From positions 8,712,957 to 8,776,956 of the forward strand of contig NC_058167.1 in the NCBI RefSeq assembly GCF_020080835.1: DNA of 64,000 nt. The letters run 5' to 3'. Source of the stretch: Cotesia glomerata. Its lineage: Eukaryota; Arthropoda; Insecta; Hymenoptera; Braconidae. Position numbers and translations under genes: made by a program. This document shows positions 16,278-30,100 of this stretch, piece after piece. Below the pieces are notes generated by a model. The model made no database searches, was not told the origin of the DNA, and saw only the letters and a list, made by a program, of their open reading frames with translations. The number at the start of each line of letters is the position of its first letter. Position 1 is the first letter of the stretch.

Positions 16278-19200
16278 TAAAAAAATTGGAGTATATACTG
16301 AGCAAACGAGGAAATAATTAAAAATGAAGCATGTAAAAATAAGCGTGAATAAACGCATGGTTAGTGATAGATGTCTAATGTCTAATGATGTCGATAAAAC
16401 TCGTTGGCTCAGCTTTATAAATATTAATAAATAAATTTTGGAGTAAAATTTTTAAAAATCGGTGAGATACCCAAAACAACTGTGAGCATGTGGTAGTGGT
16501 GGTAGTAGTAGTAGTATTGGTGGTTGGTGGTGATGGTTGGTGGTACTTGGTTGGGTGAAAATTTAGGATGGTTGTGTAGGTGATCATTATTGCATTGCTC
16601 GATCGCCGACGTTTGGATGCGGTCGCAGTGATATAGATATATTGTTTGTTATTCAGCTAATAAAATGCTGCGGTTGACGGTAGCAGTAATAGTAGTAGTA
16701 GTAGTAGAAGTTGGGACGATACGCGCTGAATATTTTGATCTTAGCATTCATATCGCGTTGGCTTGTCTGATTGATTGACTGATTGATGGATAACGATGCT
16801 CCTAGACGACTTAGAAGAGTTGCGGTAGCCCGAAGTTGGCTTATTGAAGGGTAATTGACGTACTCTGACGGACAGCAACGGACTGTCTGACTGACTGACT
16901 GACTGATCTGACGGACGACTGGCTGCTATCGGTGGCTTGGTTGGTGGCTGATGGTGACTGGTGGGAAGTTAGTGGGCAGGCAGGCTATTTTTTATTTATT
17001 CTATTAGATTTTTTTTGTTTAGCTTTTACTTAAACTCATTTGTTTAGTTTTTTTATTTTTAAGTTCTGTTTCGATTGATAGGCTTTATTGTTCACGGTGG
17101 CTGTAGTAGAAGTAGTAGTAGTAGTGGCGGGGAGACGAGTAGAACTAGGAGTTGACACTGGTAGAATCTGTAACGGTCAGTTTTACCATTATAACAATCA
17201 ACGTATTCATACTCCGTGCCACTATTTGCATAAATTTTATTTTTTTTATTTTTTATTATTTTATTATTCAAAATAAATAAATAATAAATTCATTTTTTTA
17301 TTTAATATTATTAATTCAACTATTGATGATCCTAGACTGCCCACTCTAATGCAAATGAGACATCATGTGTTGGGATTCTGAATTTAAATAAAAATCTACA
17401 ATCTAATTAACGCTATGATAAATTGCTTTAACTACCAAAATAAATTATAAATTATAAATAATTATTTATATTATATTATTATTATCAGGAAGACACACTA
17501 GCTTTAAAATATCATTAATAACTGATGCGCTTATTTATGATTCAATCTCAAGATTCAACGAACGATGAACGATGACCTGAATAAATAAAAAAAAAATAAA
17601 AAATAATAATAATAAATTATAATTTTAAAATCAAATACTATTTTTAAATAATTAAGTAAAATTATAGTCTGGTTAAACGAGTGCATATGTGCGATCTTTA
17701 TCGTGTTACTCTTAAATTTAATTGATAAAATTTTCGTTCGCTGAATAATTTATTATTCTATTTGATAATAAGTTCATTGTCAGACCAACAACTACCAATA
17801 ATAATAATAATGTCCGTGCAAATCTAATCAAAATAATTCCATCTCAATACGTACTGTTAGTAGCACATCGTCTCAATGACCACTGGACCGGTAAAACGAT
17901 CTGAAATACTTTACAATACCGATAATTACGTAAATAATTCATACCTGGAGTATCTTGTGACTGGGGATCTCTTTGGGCTCTTGGACAGCGACCTAAAGAA
18001 AATAAACACATCATTTATTTATTTATTTTACCCTCCGCCGGCTCATCCGAGGCCTCGTGTCAATCGATGAAGATTTTTTTATATCAATTTATACATATAA
18101 TAAAATTACCTGGGGTACCGGCCAATTGATTTTCTACGAGGACTGCGGGATCGCGACCTACAAATTTCCAAAAAAATATATCGAAAATAAGTACGTGTGC
18201 TTAAAATTAAAACTCGAAATAAAATATAAAGTGACAAAAACAATGCCCAGGTGCTAGCATTATTTTTAGGAAAAAAAATCTCTTTAAGTCAAATATATCA
18301 AATAATCAATGCTAAAATGTTCGATACATTAAGTAGCAATTTACATACCCAGTAACGACCTTTTTTTTCTTGTAATTATAGTTATTAAATATAAATACGC
18401 ACCTAGAGTAACGTGGACCCGGTCTACGACCTCCTCCGCCTCCACGGCGACTTCTTCCTGATGACATTTCGACTCTTACTCTTGTGCCACAGCATCTCCT
18501 GTTTTTTAATTAAAATAAATTTATCAAATTTAATAATATACGAAAATTAAATAATACAGTAGCGCTTAAAAGTATTTTGACAAATGGGTGATTCTCTGTA
18601 AGGATGTTTTTCGCTGTCCCAGACATTTTTTTATTGGAAAAATTGTTATTTTGTTACTAAAAAAAATTTGTTAGGAAAGTAAAAAAACATTTATATTTGA
18701 AGCATTGAAAACTAAAATGAAATAAACTTTGGTTTTTTTGCTATAAATTCGTAAACCACCGAAATAACAGTCCCCTGGGCTGTCCCATTCCCAAAATTAA
18801 AACTTTAAGATTAAATTTTAAGTTATTCGTCCATAATATATAATTTGGTCGATAATGTTTATAAGCTTAATTAATTAACTAACAATCTTCTTCAATAAAA
18901 AGTACCGAAAATTAATTTGTTTCATTAAATTCATTAAACCAAAGTTTGTCCTAGGCATTTTAAAAACAGTCCTCTGCCAGAAGTTCAAAGCCAAAAAAAA
19001 ATCCAGCGTGTTATTTTACCTTTTGTAAGGTTTATAAGGATCTAACTAGCCTTACGTTAATAACCATAGGGCTGTTTGCGCTTTGTCGCCATTTTATTTA
19101 GTGTCAAAGCACCGTTTGTGCTGGAAATATGTGTCCGGGCCACTTCAAAACTCAGTCCCCTGGCAAATATTTTTATTTATAATTTGTTTATAAAATTGGA

Positions 19201-21200
19201 TCCATAAGTCTTAATATTATTCTAATTAATATAAACATTTATGGAGAACTTGAAAAGTTGAATGCATTGAAATAGTTTGCTTGATTTTTCTCAATTTGAT
19301 AAAAAAAAAACAGTCCCCTGTCATGTTATATGGCAAAAGATACACAAATATCAAAAAAGCAAAAATTAAATCAGCTGCTTATTTATTATGATTAAGCTGA
19401 TAGTTTTGTAGCTCTTGTTAATTTTTTTTTTAATAAAATCAAAAATAATTTGGTTGCATAACTTTGTACAGATTTAAGACGTCCTTACAGAGAATCAACC
19501 AAATATATTTAATAGTTTAATTAAAAATAAATATGACACACAATAATCATATATTTATTTTTTTAACAGCTTTTGAATAATCTACAGAATAGTGTCAAAG
19601 TAGTTTTTGTTTGTAACGAAAGAGTTTAATTTTTAAAATATTAGGAAAATGGTGACTTCCAAGTGTTTTGACATTGTTGAAAAAAACTAAGGCATAATGT
19701 TGTCAAAGTTCTTTTGAGCGCTACTGTATATAACATATTAAAATTCTTTCCAAAAATTATAATATTTATTTAGAGCCGTAAGATGGACGGTGGAGTAAGA
19801 AAGTCTATCTTTGAAAGTAGGAAATTTAAATTTTAAGATCCTAAGTTCGAATCCAGGCTACAGATTTTTTTTTCACAATCAGATGTTAATTTTATTTATT
19901 AAGCTAATTGTACATATTCTAATTAAAAAAAAAATTTAATTAATAAATAAAAGATATCTAGATAAATAATTATATATTATTAAGATAATTACTAGAATAA
20001 TAGTCACACTGAAAAAAATTTTTTTAATAATAATTTAAGGCAGTAAAACAGCTGTCCTCCAGATTACTCAACTCTGCGACATCCTGTACTCCACTGAAAT
20101 AATTTAATAACTTAAAATAAGAAAAATTTTACTCTCTTATTACATTACTCGATACTAACTTTATTCAACGTTAAGTTCACTCAGTACCAAGTGTATTCGG
20201 TAATATCTCGACTCAATAATATATTAGAAGTGATGGCGGGCTTTTAAGAATCTCTATTCAATATTTTTTTAATTAATATGTTTACTTTGAATTCAGGTAC
20301 TTGAATTAAAAAAAAATTTTAATCAATAATTTCATTTTTAAAGAATAAAACTATATTGTTTTACAAACATTATTCGATGTCCACTTTACTCAATAATATA
20401 TAATTTATATATCTATATATAGTAAACTTTTTTTTTAATTTATTAAATTATTTTATTGGAGTACAGGATGTCGCAGAGTTGAGTTATCAGGAGGACAGCT
20501 GTGTTACTGCCTAATTTAATTGCTATAAAATTATAAAAAAATTTTTTTATGTTTAAAGTCAACTTCAGTATGACATTTAATATAATTTAGCAGTCACTTT
20601 ACAATTTTAAAAAATTTTTTTAACCAAACTTGTTAAAAAAAAAATTATTTTCAAAAAATTGCATTTTCAATTTTTTTAAATTTCTAAATTTTTAATAATT
20701 CTGAAGTTGAGTGACATTTAATAATTAAAAAAAAATTTGACATTTAAATTAGCAGTCACTTAACAATTTTTTAATTAAAAATTTACTCCAAAAAATTACA
20801 TTTTTTTTTTTTTTTAAATTCCTATAAGTCAATGTTTTTTTCTCATTTTTTTTGCCATAATTTATTTGTTAAAAAAAAATTTTTAAATTAACAAATATCT
20901 TCTAGATTAATTTTCATAACTTCACTGCCTTGAAAAAATTTTAAAAACTAAGAGTGACTAAGTATTTTAAAAAATAAATTATTAAACTTACGTTCCATGA
21001 AGGCCTCGAACAGCATCTTCAGCATCTCTAGGGTCCTCGAACTCAACAAAAGCGAAGCCCGGTGGATTCCTAGCCACCCAAACATTCCTAAGGGGTCCGT
21101 ATTTACTGAATGCATTCTCAATCTCATGCTTGCTAGCACTGCTGCCTAAATCACCGACGTACACTTTGCATGATAAATCCCACTCGCGATAACGCGACAT
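15858..21200 (-). CDS. Rbp1: Rbp1/SRSF3-type SR splicing factor, copy 2
   Basis: Tandem paralogue of the gene at 8151-13518, same strand and same exon pattern. Exons: ATG 21200 in 20992-21209, then 18403-18498, 18110-18157, 17945-17992 and 15858-15951; all in phase, 164 residues. The RRM ([15 protein letters not shown]) is followed by [16 protein letters not shown], a glycine-arginine linker and an RS tail ending SESRDRRY. The fourth coding exon has drifted from strict RS repeats ([11 protein letters not shown]). The last intron carries the conserved block 16462-17156; the first coding intron carries a Tc1-derived element with another transposon nested in it and a further MITE. Which copy is the Drosophila Rbp1 and which the Rbp1-like equivalent cannot be told here. 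Intact frame and conserved splice sites argue that it is functional. Confidence 0.95.
16251..16276. repeat. Poly(A) tract
   Basis: About 26 adenines in the last intron of Rbp1 copy 2. Confidence 0.9.
16462..17156 (-). promoter_or_regulatory. Conserved intronic block, Rbp1 copy 2
   Basis: Counterpart of 9671-10380 at the same place, between the last two coding exons. Differences are a handful of substitutions and copy-number changes of TAG and GACT units. Sequence outside the block in these introns cannot be aligned, so the edges are sharp. Confidence 0.6.
18557..19726. mobile_element. Internally deleted Tc1-family element
   Basis: Ends CAGTAGCGCTTAAAAGTATT and its complement, flanked by TA, match the Tc1 element at 1417-2964; the subterminal bases also match. 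The transposase part is gone, so this is a MITE-like derivative. Another transposon occupies 18587-19500 inside it. Confidence 0.85.
18587..19500. mobile_element. ~0.9 kb transposon nested in the Tc1 derivative
   Basis: Terminal inverted repeats of about 22 bp (GGTGATTCTCTGTAAGGATG at the left; GGTTGATTCTCTGTAAGGAC read inward from the right), inserted in the Tc1 derivative just after CAAATG. No protein. CAGTCCCCTG or a one-base variant recurs at 18768, 18967, 19153 and 19311, always in the same direction. Confidence 0.75.
19775..19876 (+). other. tRNA-like or Pol III B-box segment
   Basis: Contains GTTCGAATCC, an exact Pol III B-box/T-loop consensus, followed by AGGCTACA and a run of nine T residues that could end Pol III transcription. 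An A-box-like GATGGACGGTGGAG lies upstream. No convincing cloverleaf forms, so it may be a decayed tRNA, a tRNA-derived SINE head, or chance. Confidence 0.3.
20038..20514. mobile_element. ~477 bp MITE with long inverted termini
   Basis: Termini pair over about 70 bp, starting AAGGCAGTAAAACAGCTGTC at the left and with GACAGCTGTGTTACTGCC at the right. No open frame. Lies in the first coding intron of Rbp1 copy 2. Confidence 0.85.
20560..20925. repeat. Small MITE cluster
   Basis: Two or three AT-rich elements with TTAGCAGTCACTT-type ends, just before the RRM exon of Rbp1 copy 2. Confidence 0.5.
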
Positions 21201-21209
21201 TGTGTGTAC

Positions 21210-21862
21210 CTAAATGAAAAAAATTTATCAGTTAATTCTATCAACCTTAATTGACAGGTATAAAAAAATTGCGAGCCGAGTGTCAACAGCACACAAGCAA
21301 ATCAAAGCCGCGAATTGTCCGCCATTTTCATGCTACCAGTATTGACAGTAATTTATTGTTCTGGAATAAATGAGTTCTATGAAATTAAGTACATTTCAAT
21401 TATTTTTAAGAAACAGCACGGAAAGAAAAAAATTTAATTCTCGAATAAACATTGTTTTGAAATTATTAATTTATTTAATAACAGTGTTTGTGTGATGTTG
21501 AAATTCGCCGTCAATAAATTTCACAACTCGGCTGACAGTTTTTTTTTAAATATATTAAGTAATAAGTGGTAATTAACTTTCTATGAGTACTTACTTATTG
21601 TAACGAGTATTTAAGACGTGAAAAACTAAATTCTGATGTTAAAAATTTTATTTATCACAATTAAATTTTAAATTAAACAGATCCAAACTTCAGGTCTTGA
21701 GTGTGTTTAATAGAAGTGTTAAATCTAAAATGGAGGTTTTTTTATTCGATTGTATTTTGTAATGACAGCTACTAGCGCCGCTTGGTGGGTCGCGTTGGAA
21801 CTAAAATTTTTTACAGTTTCCCGCAAAATTATTTGAATTTACATAAAAATTAAAATATCCTC

Positions 21863-21893
<31 letters not shown>

Positions 21894-22962
21894 GAAGTCA
21901 GCTGAGAGCTGTCAACTTTTTTACAAAATAATTATAATAAAAAAAATTTTTATTTTTAATTTCCACTAATGTCATGTTAAAAATTCCTAAATTTTCTAGT
22001 ACTATTTATGAACATTCGTTTGTTGTTTCGGCTATTAGGTTCTGACAAGATTTGCCACCTGAAAATAATAATAAAGTTAACCGACATTTTTTATTTTTTT
22101 ATTTCGCTTAATTTATTAATTTATAACTAAAAAATATTTTTAAAAAATTGCCCTTATAGTTTTTGAAGTTTTTAACAAATGAAAAAAATTTTTTTTAATT
22201 TTTTTGTAATAATTCTTTAATAAAAAAATCATAAAAATTTTTAGATGTTGGCTAACTTTATTTTAATCAGCTGAAATCCCAAATTCTCTTAGCTTAGAAT
22301 CATATGAATCCAAGCTATTCGGTTTTTTTATGTTTAAATTAGCTAGATTTCTATTTAAATTACTGATAAATACTGGTAAAGTGTAAAAATTTATAAATTA
22401 AGATATTTAAAATTGTAACCATGCTACTCTTTCTGAATGTACTAAATTCTTTATTTACTCAAGCTATACTTCAAATTTTAATTATATTATTGACGGATAA
22501 TACAAAATTCTTATACTTAAGCTAATACTTCTAATCTTAATTTTATTACTTATGTGAAACAAAATTCTATGTATTTATTTCTTGCTATTTGGCGTTAAGC
22601 CTTGGCATTTCAATTCAATAAATAAATAATAATTTTTTTTAATTTTCACATGTGAAATTTTTTTATAAATTTATTTCATAATAATTTTATTGCTATAAAA
22701 TTATAAAAAAATTTTTAATGTCAGTTAACTTCAGTAGCTTTAATAATAAATAAAATAAACGTAAAAATTATACTGAAATTTGCAAACAAACACTTTTTGA
22801 GACTTATTATTACAAATCAATTTATTATCCAAAAATAATTTTAAAAAATTAGCCAGATTAACTTATAATTATTATAAAAAATAATCTTATAAAAAAAAGT
22901 TGTTGGCAGGTTAGAACTTAATTATTACGTTTGTTAACAAAGAAAATTTGTCAAAAAAAAAA
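21210..22962. other. Intergenic region between Rbp1 copy 2 and MED18
   Basis: Left part should contain the promoter and 5' UTR of Rbp1 copy 2 (a possible GTAAGT donor on the minus strand ends near 21594). From about 21890 it is mostly small MITEs plus the retroposon tail at 22385-22625. The last few hundred bases are the probable MED18 3' UTR. Confidence 0.5.
22385..22625 (+). mobile_element. Non-LTR retroposon 3' end
   Basis: Ends TTCAATTCAATAAATAAATA after GCCTTGGCATTT, typical of a 5'-truncated non-LTR element with an (AATA)n tail. The same start (ATTAAGATATTTAAAATTGT) and tail occur at 34505-34655 with an internal difference of about 90 bp. Confidence 0.55.
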
Positions 22963-24493
22963 TTACAGCCTATTGTAGTCAATTTTTTCCAACTGCACCA
23001 GAGGTTTCAGTTGTTCAGCAAAAACCCGCATGTCTTCAGCAATAGCATCCTGACCACGAGGCGCCAGAACACTCAACTCAACTAAGTAACTCGAAGAGAT
23101 AGCCTCCATCGAGTCCATGACTTTTCCTTGAGGCATTTTAAAAATTTTTGACACGGTGATCTTCATTCTTCCTTTCCTGAACATGTATCCTCTTATGATG
23201 TACTCGAAGTCGAGTCTGCAGCCCATTTCAGTGAGAAACTCGATCACAGTATTGCTCGTACCGACGTCAATGCTGCTGCGAACAACTGCGGCCCTCGATT
23301 TGTCTCCCAGCTCAGGTTGTCCGATGTATCTCAGCTGGAACGGCATGTCTGGGTAGTCAATTGCTCGCCTGACTCTTAGTGACACAGGAGGATCTGTTGG
23401 TCCGCTAAAAAATAGTTTATTTTGATTATTTTTAATATGATACTGAAGTTAGTTGACAACTGTCAATTTTTTTTTATTTTCGTAACAATCAATTATAATA
23501 ATGAAAATAAAGTTAGCCGACAGCTCAAAATTTTTATAATTTTTTTTATTAAAAAAATTATTACAAAAAAATTCAAAGAAATTTTTTTCATTTGTAAAAA
23601 ACTTCAAAAACGATAAGTGCAATTTTTTAAAAATATTTTTTAGTTCTAATTTAATAAATTAAGCAAAATCAAAAATGTCGGCTAACTTTATTAATATTTA
23701 TAATAAAAAAAAATTCTTTTAAAAATTTTAACTCATGTTTTTTTTTTTTTTTTTATTTTTATTTGTGGAATTTTTTTCATAATAATTCAATTGCAAGACA
23801 TTGAAGATAACTGACATTAGGAATTTTTTAAAAATTCCACTTGTGAAAATTAAAAAAAATTTTTAAACCATTTTTTTTTTATTGTAATTGATTTGTTTTA
23901 AAAAATAGAATAAATAAATTATTTTTATTTTTTTAATTAATTAAATTAGAATTAAAAACATATTTTAAAAATTATCTAAGTGGGGAATTTTTTTATAACT
24001 AATATAGCCGACGTTTTTCATTTTTTTTTAATATTAAATTAGAACTAAAAAATATTTTTAAAAAATTGTATTTGCAGTTTATCAAGTTTTTTACAAATGA
24101 AAATTTTTTTTCATTATTTTGTAATCATTTTTTCAATAAAAAACAATTCTAAAAATTTTTGTATGTCGGCTAATTTAATTTCCATAATTTTTTTTCAATT
24201 ACTTGTAATAAATTTTTGATTATAAAAAAATTCTAAAACTTGTCAGACGTCAGCTAACTTTATTCTCATTATTAATATTTTAAATACCTTCTTATGCTAA
24301 AGCATGCCTCATGGTCGTGAAAAGATTCTGTTCCGCTGTCAACGTTGTCGCACAACCCTCGGAGACGATGGAGTAGAACCTCAACTGCAGTGTCTAGTAC
24401 AGATCCTTGTAATAAATATTCTTGATTAGGAATAATATTTGATTGTATTGCTGAATGTAAACTATCAACAGCTGATGAAATTGCTGAGGCCAT
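22963..24493 (-). CDS. MED18: Mediator complex subunit 18
   Basis: Head-module subunit of Mediator, which links transcription factors to RNA polymerase II in the nucleus. Two exons, 24288-24493 (ATG 24493-24491) and 22963-23404 (stop 22965-22963), join in phase to 215 residues, the usual length for the family. The protein starts MASAISSAVDSLHSAIQ and contains the family's LQGSVLD segment near residue 30, followed by a long beta-barrel-type region (FQLRYIGQPE, RGYMFRKGRMKI, YLVELSVLAP) and a C-terminal helix ending in KIDYNRL. The single intron (23405-24287) is filled with small MITEs. No lesion is visible. Confidence 0.93.
23440..24268. repeat. MITE cluster filling the MED18 intron
   Basis: Four or so AT-rich elements of related families. 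The segment 23499-23695 is a complete example of one family: start ATGAAAATAAAGTTAGCCGA, end TCGGCTAACTTTATTAATAT. Confidence 0.6.
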
Positions 24494-24943
24494 TTTTTTT
24501 ATAATTATTGAATTTTCCGTTTTTTAAAAAATCATTTATGATAATAACAGTAAAAACTTTTGACTTGTAAATAATAACACGGTACATAACAACATAACCT
24601 TGGAAGCTTGAAAACTGTTATGTTGATTCTGCAAATTTGAGAATTAGAAACTTGGACTTGCGCCATCTATAATTCAATTTTTTGTTGACGAAATTATAAG
24701 CTGACAAGTATAAGAAATTTTATATAGAAAATTACTCTCTGCTAGATAATAAAAGTATGAAATTTATAAAAAAAGTGTTTTCATCATAAAATTAATTTTT
24801 ATCCATATTATTTAAAAAATAAAATTATAAAAAATCTATTTTAGATTATTTATAAAAGTGACTATCAATTATTGTTATTAAAAAGTTTGGAAAATCCAAA
24901 AGTGCACGCCTCATAATGCTCATCCATTTTTTAAGAAAAAAAA

Positions 24944-25887
<944 letters not shown>

Positions 25888-26514
25888 TGAAATTGATTAA
25901 AAAAAAAAAAAAATTATAATTAAGTAATTTCTTACAGTATTTTTTTTTTTTAAATATCAGCGCCCTTTTTTTTGTCATATGCGCACGCAATCTAAAAAAA
26001 AATCTAGCTTCATCAAGTGGCGCCATAGTTTTCACGTGACAAATGCGAAAAATTTGTTTGTCTTTGTACGATTGTATCGTAATAAATTTTAATAAAAATT
26101 CAATTTAAAAAAAAAATACGTAAACTAGGCTACTGATATGAAATACGGACCCAGTTCATCGCATTCGTAAACTAATAAAAAAGGTCCGGTCTTGAAATAT
26201 CAATTTGTTCGGGAGTAATCATTGGTACATCCAAAATGGGGTGACATCCGGACGTCCACGTAAAATTTTTTTCAAAACGTTTTTTTTTTCAAAATAGCAA
26301 CATGAAATGATTTTAGAAAGTAAAAGATGGTTTAATTTAAGTGTTTCCTCCGTGTACATCTACTTATATTATTGTATAAGTGTAATACGGTTGTGATAGA
26401 GACATTTAAAGATCACAAAATTGCTTGACCTTGACGAGTCGAGTATAAAGCACAACCTCACGCGCTTCGCGCTATGAGGCGTGCAATAAAAGAAGAAATC
26501 GTAATATTGATGAA

Positions 26515-26895
26515 GTTAGCTGAAAATTGTCATTTTTTTTAAATTTTTATAACAATCAATAACAATAAAAAAAAATTGTTTTAAAAATTTTCCATGAAAA
26601 TTAAGTTAGCAATTTAAAAATTAAAAAAATTTCTTTTTATTAAAAAAATAATAAAATAAAAAGAAATTTTGATTTACAAAAAAATTGAAAAACTGTAGGT
26701 GCAATTTTTAAAAAATATTTTTTTGTTCTAATTTAATTGTTAAATAAAAATCAAAAAATTAAAAACGTCGGCTAACTTTATTATTATAAATTTTCCGCTA
26801 ATAATTTTTTTATAAATTTTATAAGTCCAATTTTTTTCATAATAATTTATTTGCTATAAAATTATAAAAAAATGTAATGTCAGTTAACCTCAGTA
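26515..26895. repeat. Small MITEs upstream of the Scp1 3' end
   Basis: Two adjoining AT-rich elements with GAAGTTAGCTGA and GTCGGCTAACTTTATTAT ends. The rest up to 27169 is the likely Scp1 3' UTR. Confidence 0.5.
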
Positions 26896-27169
26896 ATGAA
26901 AAAACCACAAAAGGAATTTTAAAATATTTATTATACAAATACTTATAAAATTTTTACAACTTTAAATGATTATTGACTAATATATTGTATTAGCAATCTT
27001 AAAATATATAAGTGCAGTGAAAAATGATATTTAAGATTGAAAAAAGTACAATATAATTTTCAACGGTGATTATGAATTGATCAGTGCAATTATAGAGCAT
27101 GACACCAACTCGGCAGTATGTAAGTATATATATTATCACAATACGCTTAAAAACTTATTATAACAACTT

Positions 27170-30100
27170 CTAGTCAACTAAAGGACCCCAGAAGTGTTTG
27201 CTGGGCTTAGTATGATCTTCAGTCAGGAAAAATTCTCGCCCCAGTCTTACAAACTCTGTCTCTGTTATTTTTTCATCTTCATTCTGGTCGATGTGGGCGA
27301 AGGAGATCACCGCGTGCTGTAAGTAGTCGTCTTGATTATTAAGAAACCGGGATATAAATAAATTAATGATTTAAAAAAAAAAAAAAAAAAAAAACAAACA
27401 CTTACATCGTTATCTATATCTAAACACTTGAAAAATAATTTGTACTCTTCTACAGATATTTCTCCATCGCCATCTTTGTCAACCGCCTGCAAGCAGACGA
27501 TAAATATTATCAGGTAGCTGAACAAACAAACTGAAACATTGTGAATAAAAAAAATAATATTTACGTACCTTGAAAAGGAACGGCAGAAAATGGTGGCATT
27601 TTCTTTTCAGCGACGTGTCGTTCAGCACGTGATGCATTTCTTCAAGGTACTGCTCCACACCCACCAGATTGTAGGGACTTATTTCGCCCCATTGTTCTTG
27701 CCACATGTCCTACAAACAAACCAATCGTTTATTCAAATGGAACCCGCATTTTATTTATACAAACAATTTCAAGGTTTTCTTCTTTATTTATTTACTTGAT
27801 GTTTTTATTTATTCATTAAAATACTTACACTTAAAACTTTTTGGAATTCTTTTTTAGCCTCCGGAGTAAGATGTCCAATATCAGCGAATCTGTCTGCTAG
27901 AAGCATAAAGTCTTCGTAGCTAATTACTCCATCCTTATTAACGTCCAAGTGACTGTGTAATGTTCTCATTTTTCTTCTCCAAAAGACTGACTGACCCTAA
28001 GTATAATTTATAAATTATTTAGTAAGCCTCAATCAAGTAGCTACTTTGCCAATATAAATAATAACGAGCAACCTTGCAGTCACTATGTGACTGCCGTGAC
28101 TTGTGAATTATAAATAAATAAAATTTTGCTTTATTAAATAATGACTTTTGCACGCCTCATAGCGCGAAGCGCGTGAGGTTGTGCTTTATACTCGACTCGT
28201 CAAGGTCAAGTAATTTTGTGATCTTTAAATGTCTCTATCACAACCGTATTACACTTATACAATAATATAAGTAGATGTACACGGAGAAAACACTTAAATT
28301 AAACCATCTTTTACTTTCTAAAATCATTTCATGTTGCTATTTTGAAAAAAAAAACGTTTTGAAAAAAATTTTACGTGGACGTCCGGATGTCACCCCATTT
28401 TGGATGTATCAATGATTACTCCCGAACAAATTGATATTTCAAGACCGGACCTTTTTTGTTAGTTTACGAATGCGATGAACTGGGTCCGTATTTCATATCA
28501 GTAGCCTAGTTTACGTATTTTTTTTTTAAATTGAATTTTTATTAAAATTTATTACGATATAACCGTACAAAGACAAACAAATTTTTCTTATTTGTCACGT
28601 GAAAACTATGGCGCCACTTGATAAAGCTAGATTTTTTTAGACTGCGTGCGCATATAACAAGAAAAAAGGGCGCTGATATTAAAAAAAAAAAAAATACTCT
28701 GTAAGAAATTACTTAATTATAATTTTCTTTTTTTTATCAGTTACACAATTTATTTTTTCTTAAAAAATGAATGAGCGTTATGAGGCGTGCACTTTTGGAT
28801 TTTCCAAACTTTTTGTTAAATTGCACTATACTTTTTTAACTATTGACGTTTTAAAAGTTATAAGCTCATCCTGATGTTACACTCATTTAAGAGCTTTCAT
28901 TTGAGTACCCACATGCATTTTGATATATTTTTCATATATTCATATATCGTCGGTACTTTGGTAAAACCTCGTATCTCTCATTTAAAATACACAGAAGATA
29001 CGAGGTTTTACCAAAGTACCGTCGATATATAATAAATAATCAATATATAAAAAATTGATGTGGGTACTCAAATGAAAGGTCTTGATGAGTGTAACATCGG
29101 GATAAGCTTATATCTTGAAAAATTTTAATAGTTCACAAGATACAAGATGATTTCTTAATTATTGACATTTTTTAAGATACAAGCTTATCCCGATGTTACA
29201 CTCATCAAGAGCTTTCATTTGAGTACCCACATCAATTTTTCATATATTTTATATTTTTGTATATATAAATATATAAAAAATATATCAAAATGCATGTGGG
29301 TACTCAAATGAAAGGTCTTGATGAGTGTAACATCGGGATAAGCTTATATCTTGAAAAATTTTAATAGTTCACAAGATACAAGATGATTTCTTAATTATTG
29401 ACATTTTTTAAGATATAAGCTTATCCCGATGTTACACTCATCAAGAGCTTTCATTTGAGTACCCACATGCATTTCGATATATTTTTTATATATTTATATA
29501 TATAAATATATAAAATATATGAAAAATTGATGTGGGTACTTAAATGAAAGGTCTTGATGAGTGTAACATCGGGATGAGCTTATATCTTTAAAAATTTCAA
29601 TAGTTCACGAGATACAAGGTCAGTTCTTAATTATGTATATCTAGAAATAGAGCATTTTCGAATGCAGCCTAAATACTTATCATCATAAATTGACTATTTG
29701 TGAGAATAATATGAAACCTTGAAAAGGCACAAATTCGAGTCAAGACTTTTCTAACGATACCAAATTTAACCATAAAAACCCATTTTATCATATAAATACA
29801 CTAGCCACGAAATTTTGCTTATTCTCTTAATAATATAGATGACATTTCATTAAAATTAATTTACCAGATTTTGACAATTTTTTTTTTTTAATAAATTATG
29901 GCGAAAAAAAATTGAAATTTTAAAAAATTAAAAATGCTATTTTTTTAAAATAATTCTTTGAAAAAAATTTATTTCTTTAATTAAGAGTAAAAAATAGTCA
30001 AATGTTAATTTTAATGTCAAATTTCATGATTTAAAATAAAAAAATTTGACTTAAAGAAATTAAAAAAAAATGTTCGTGCAATTTTTTAAAACTGTTTATT

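Larger units (their letters stand above)
28075..29839 (-). mobile_element. Helitron in Scp1 intron 2, with two nested insertions
   Basis: Right end, read on the minus strand, starts TCTATATTATTAAGAGAATA; left end has the hairpin GCAGTCACATAGTGACTGC and a mutated terminal CTAG (CGAG on the plus strand), with host A and T at the two sides. The palindromic core matches the other copies. Element A is nested at 28151-28810 and a short hairpin element at 28945-29026. Confidence 0.8.
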
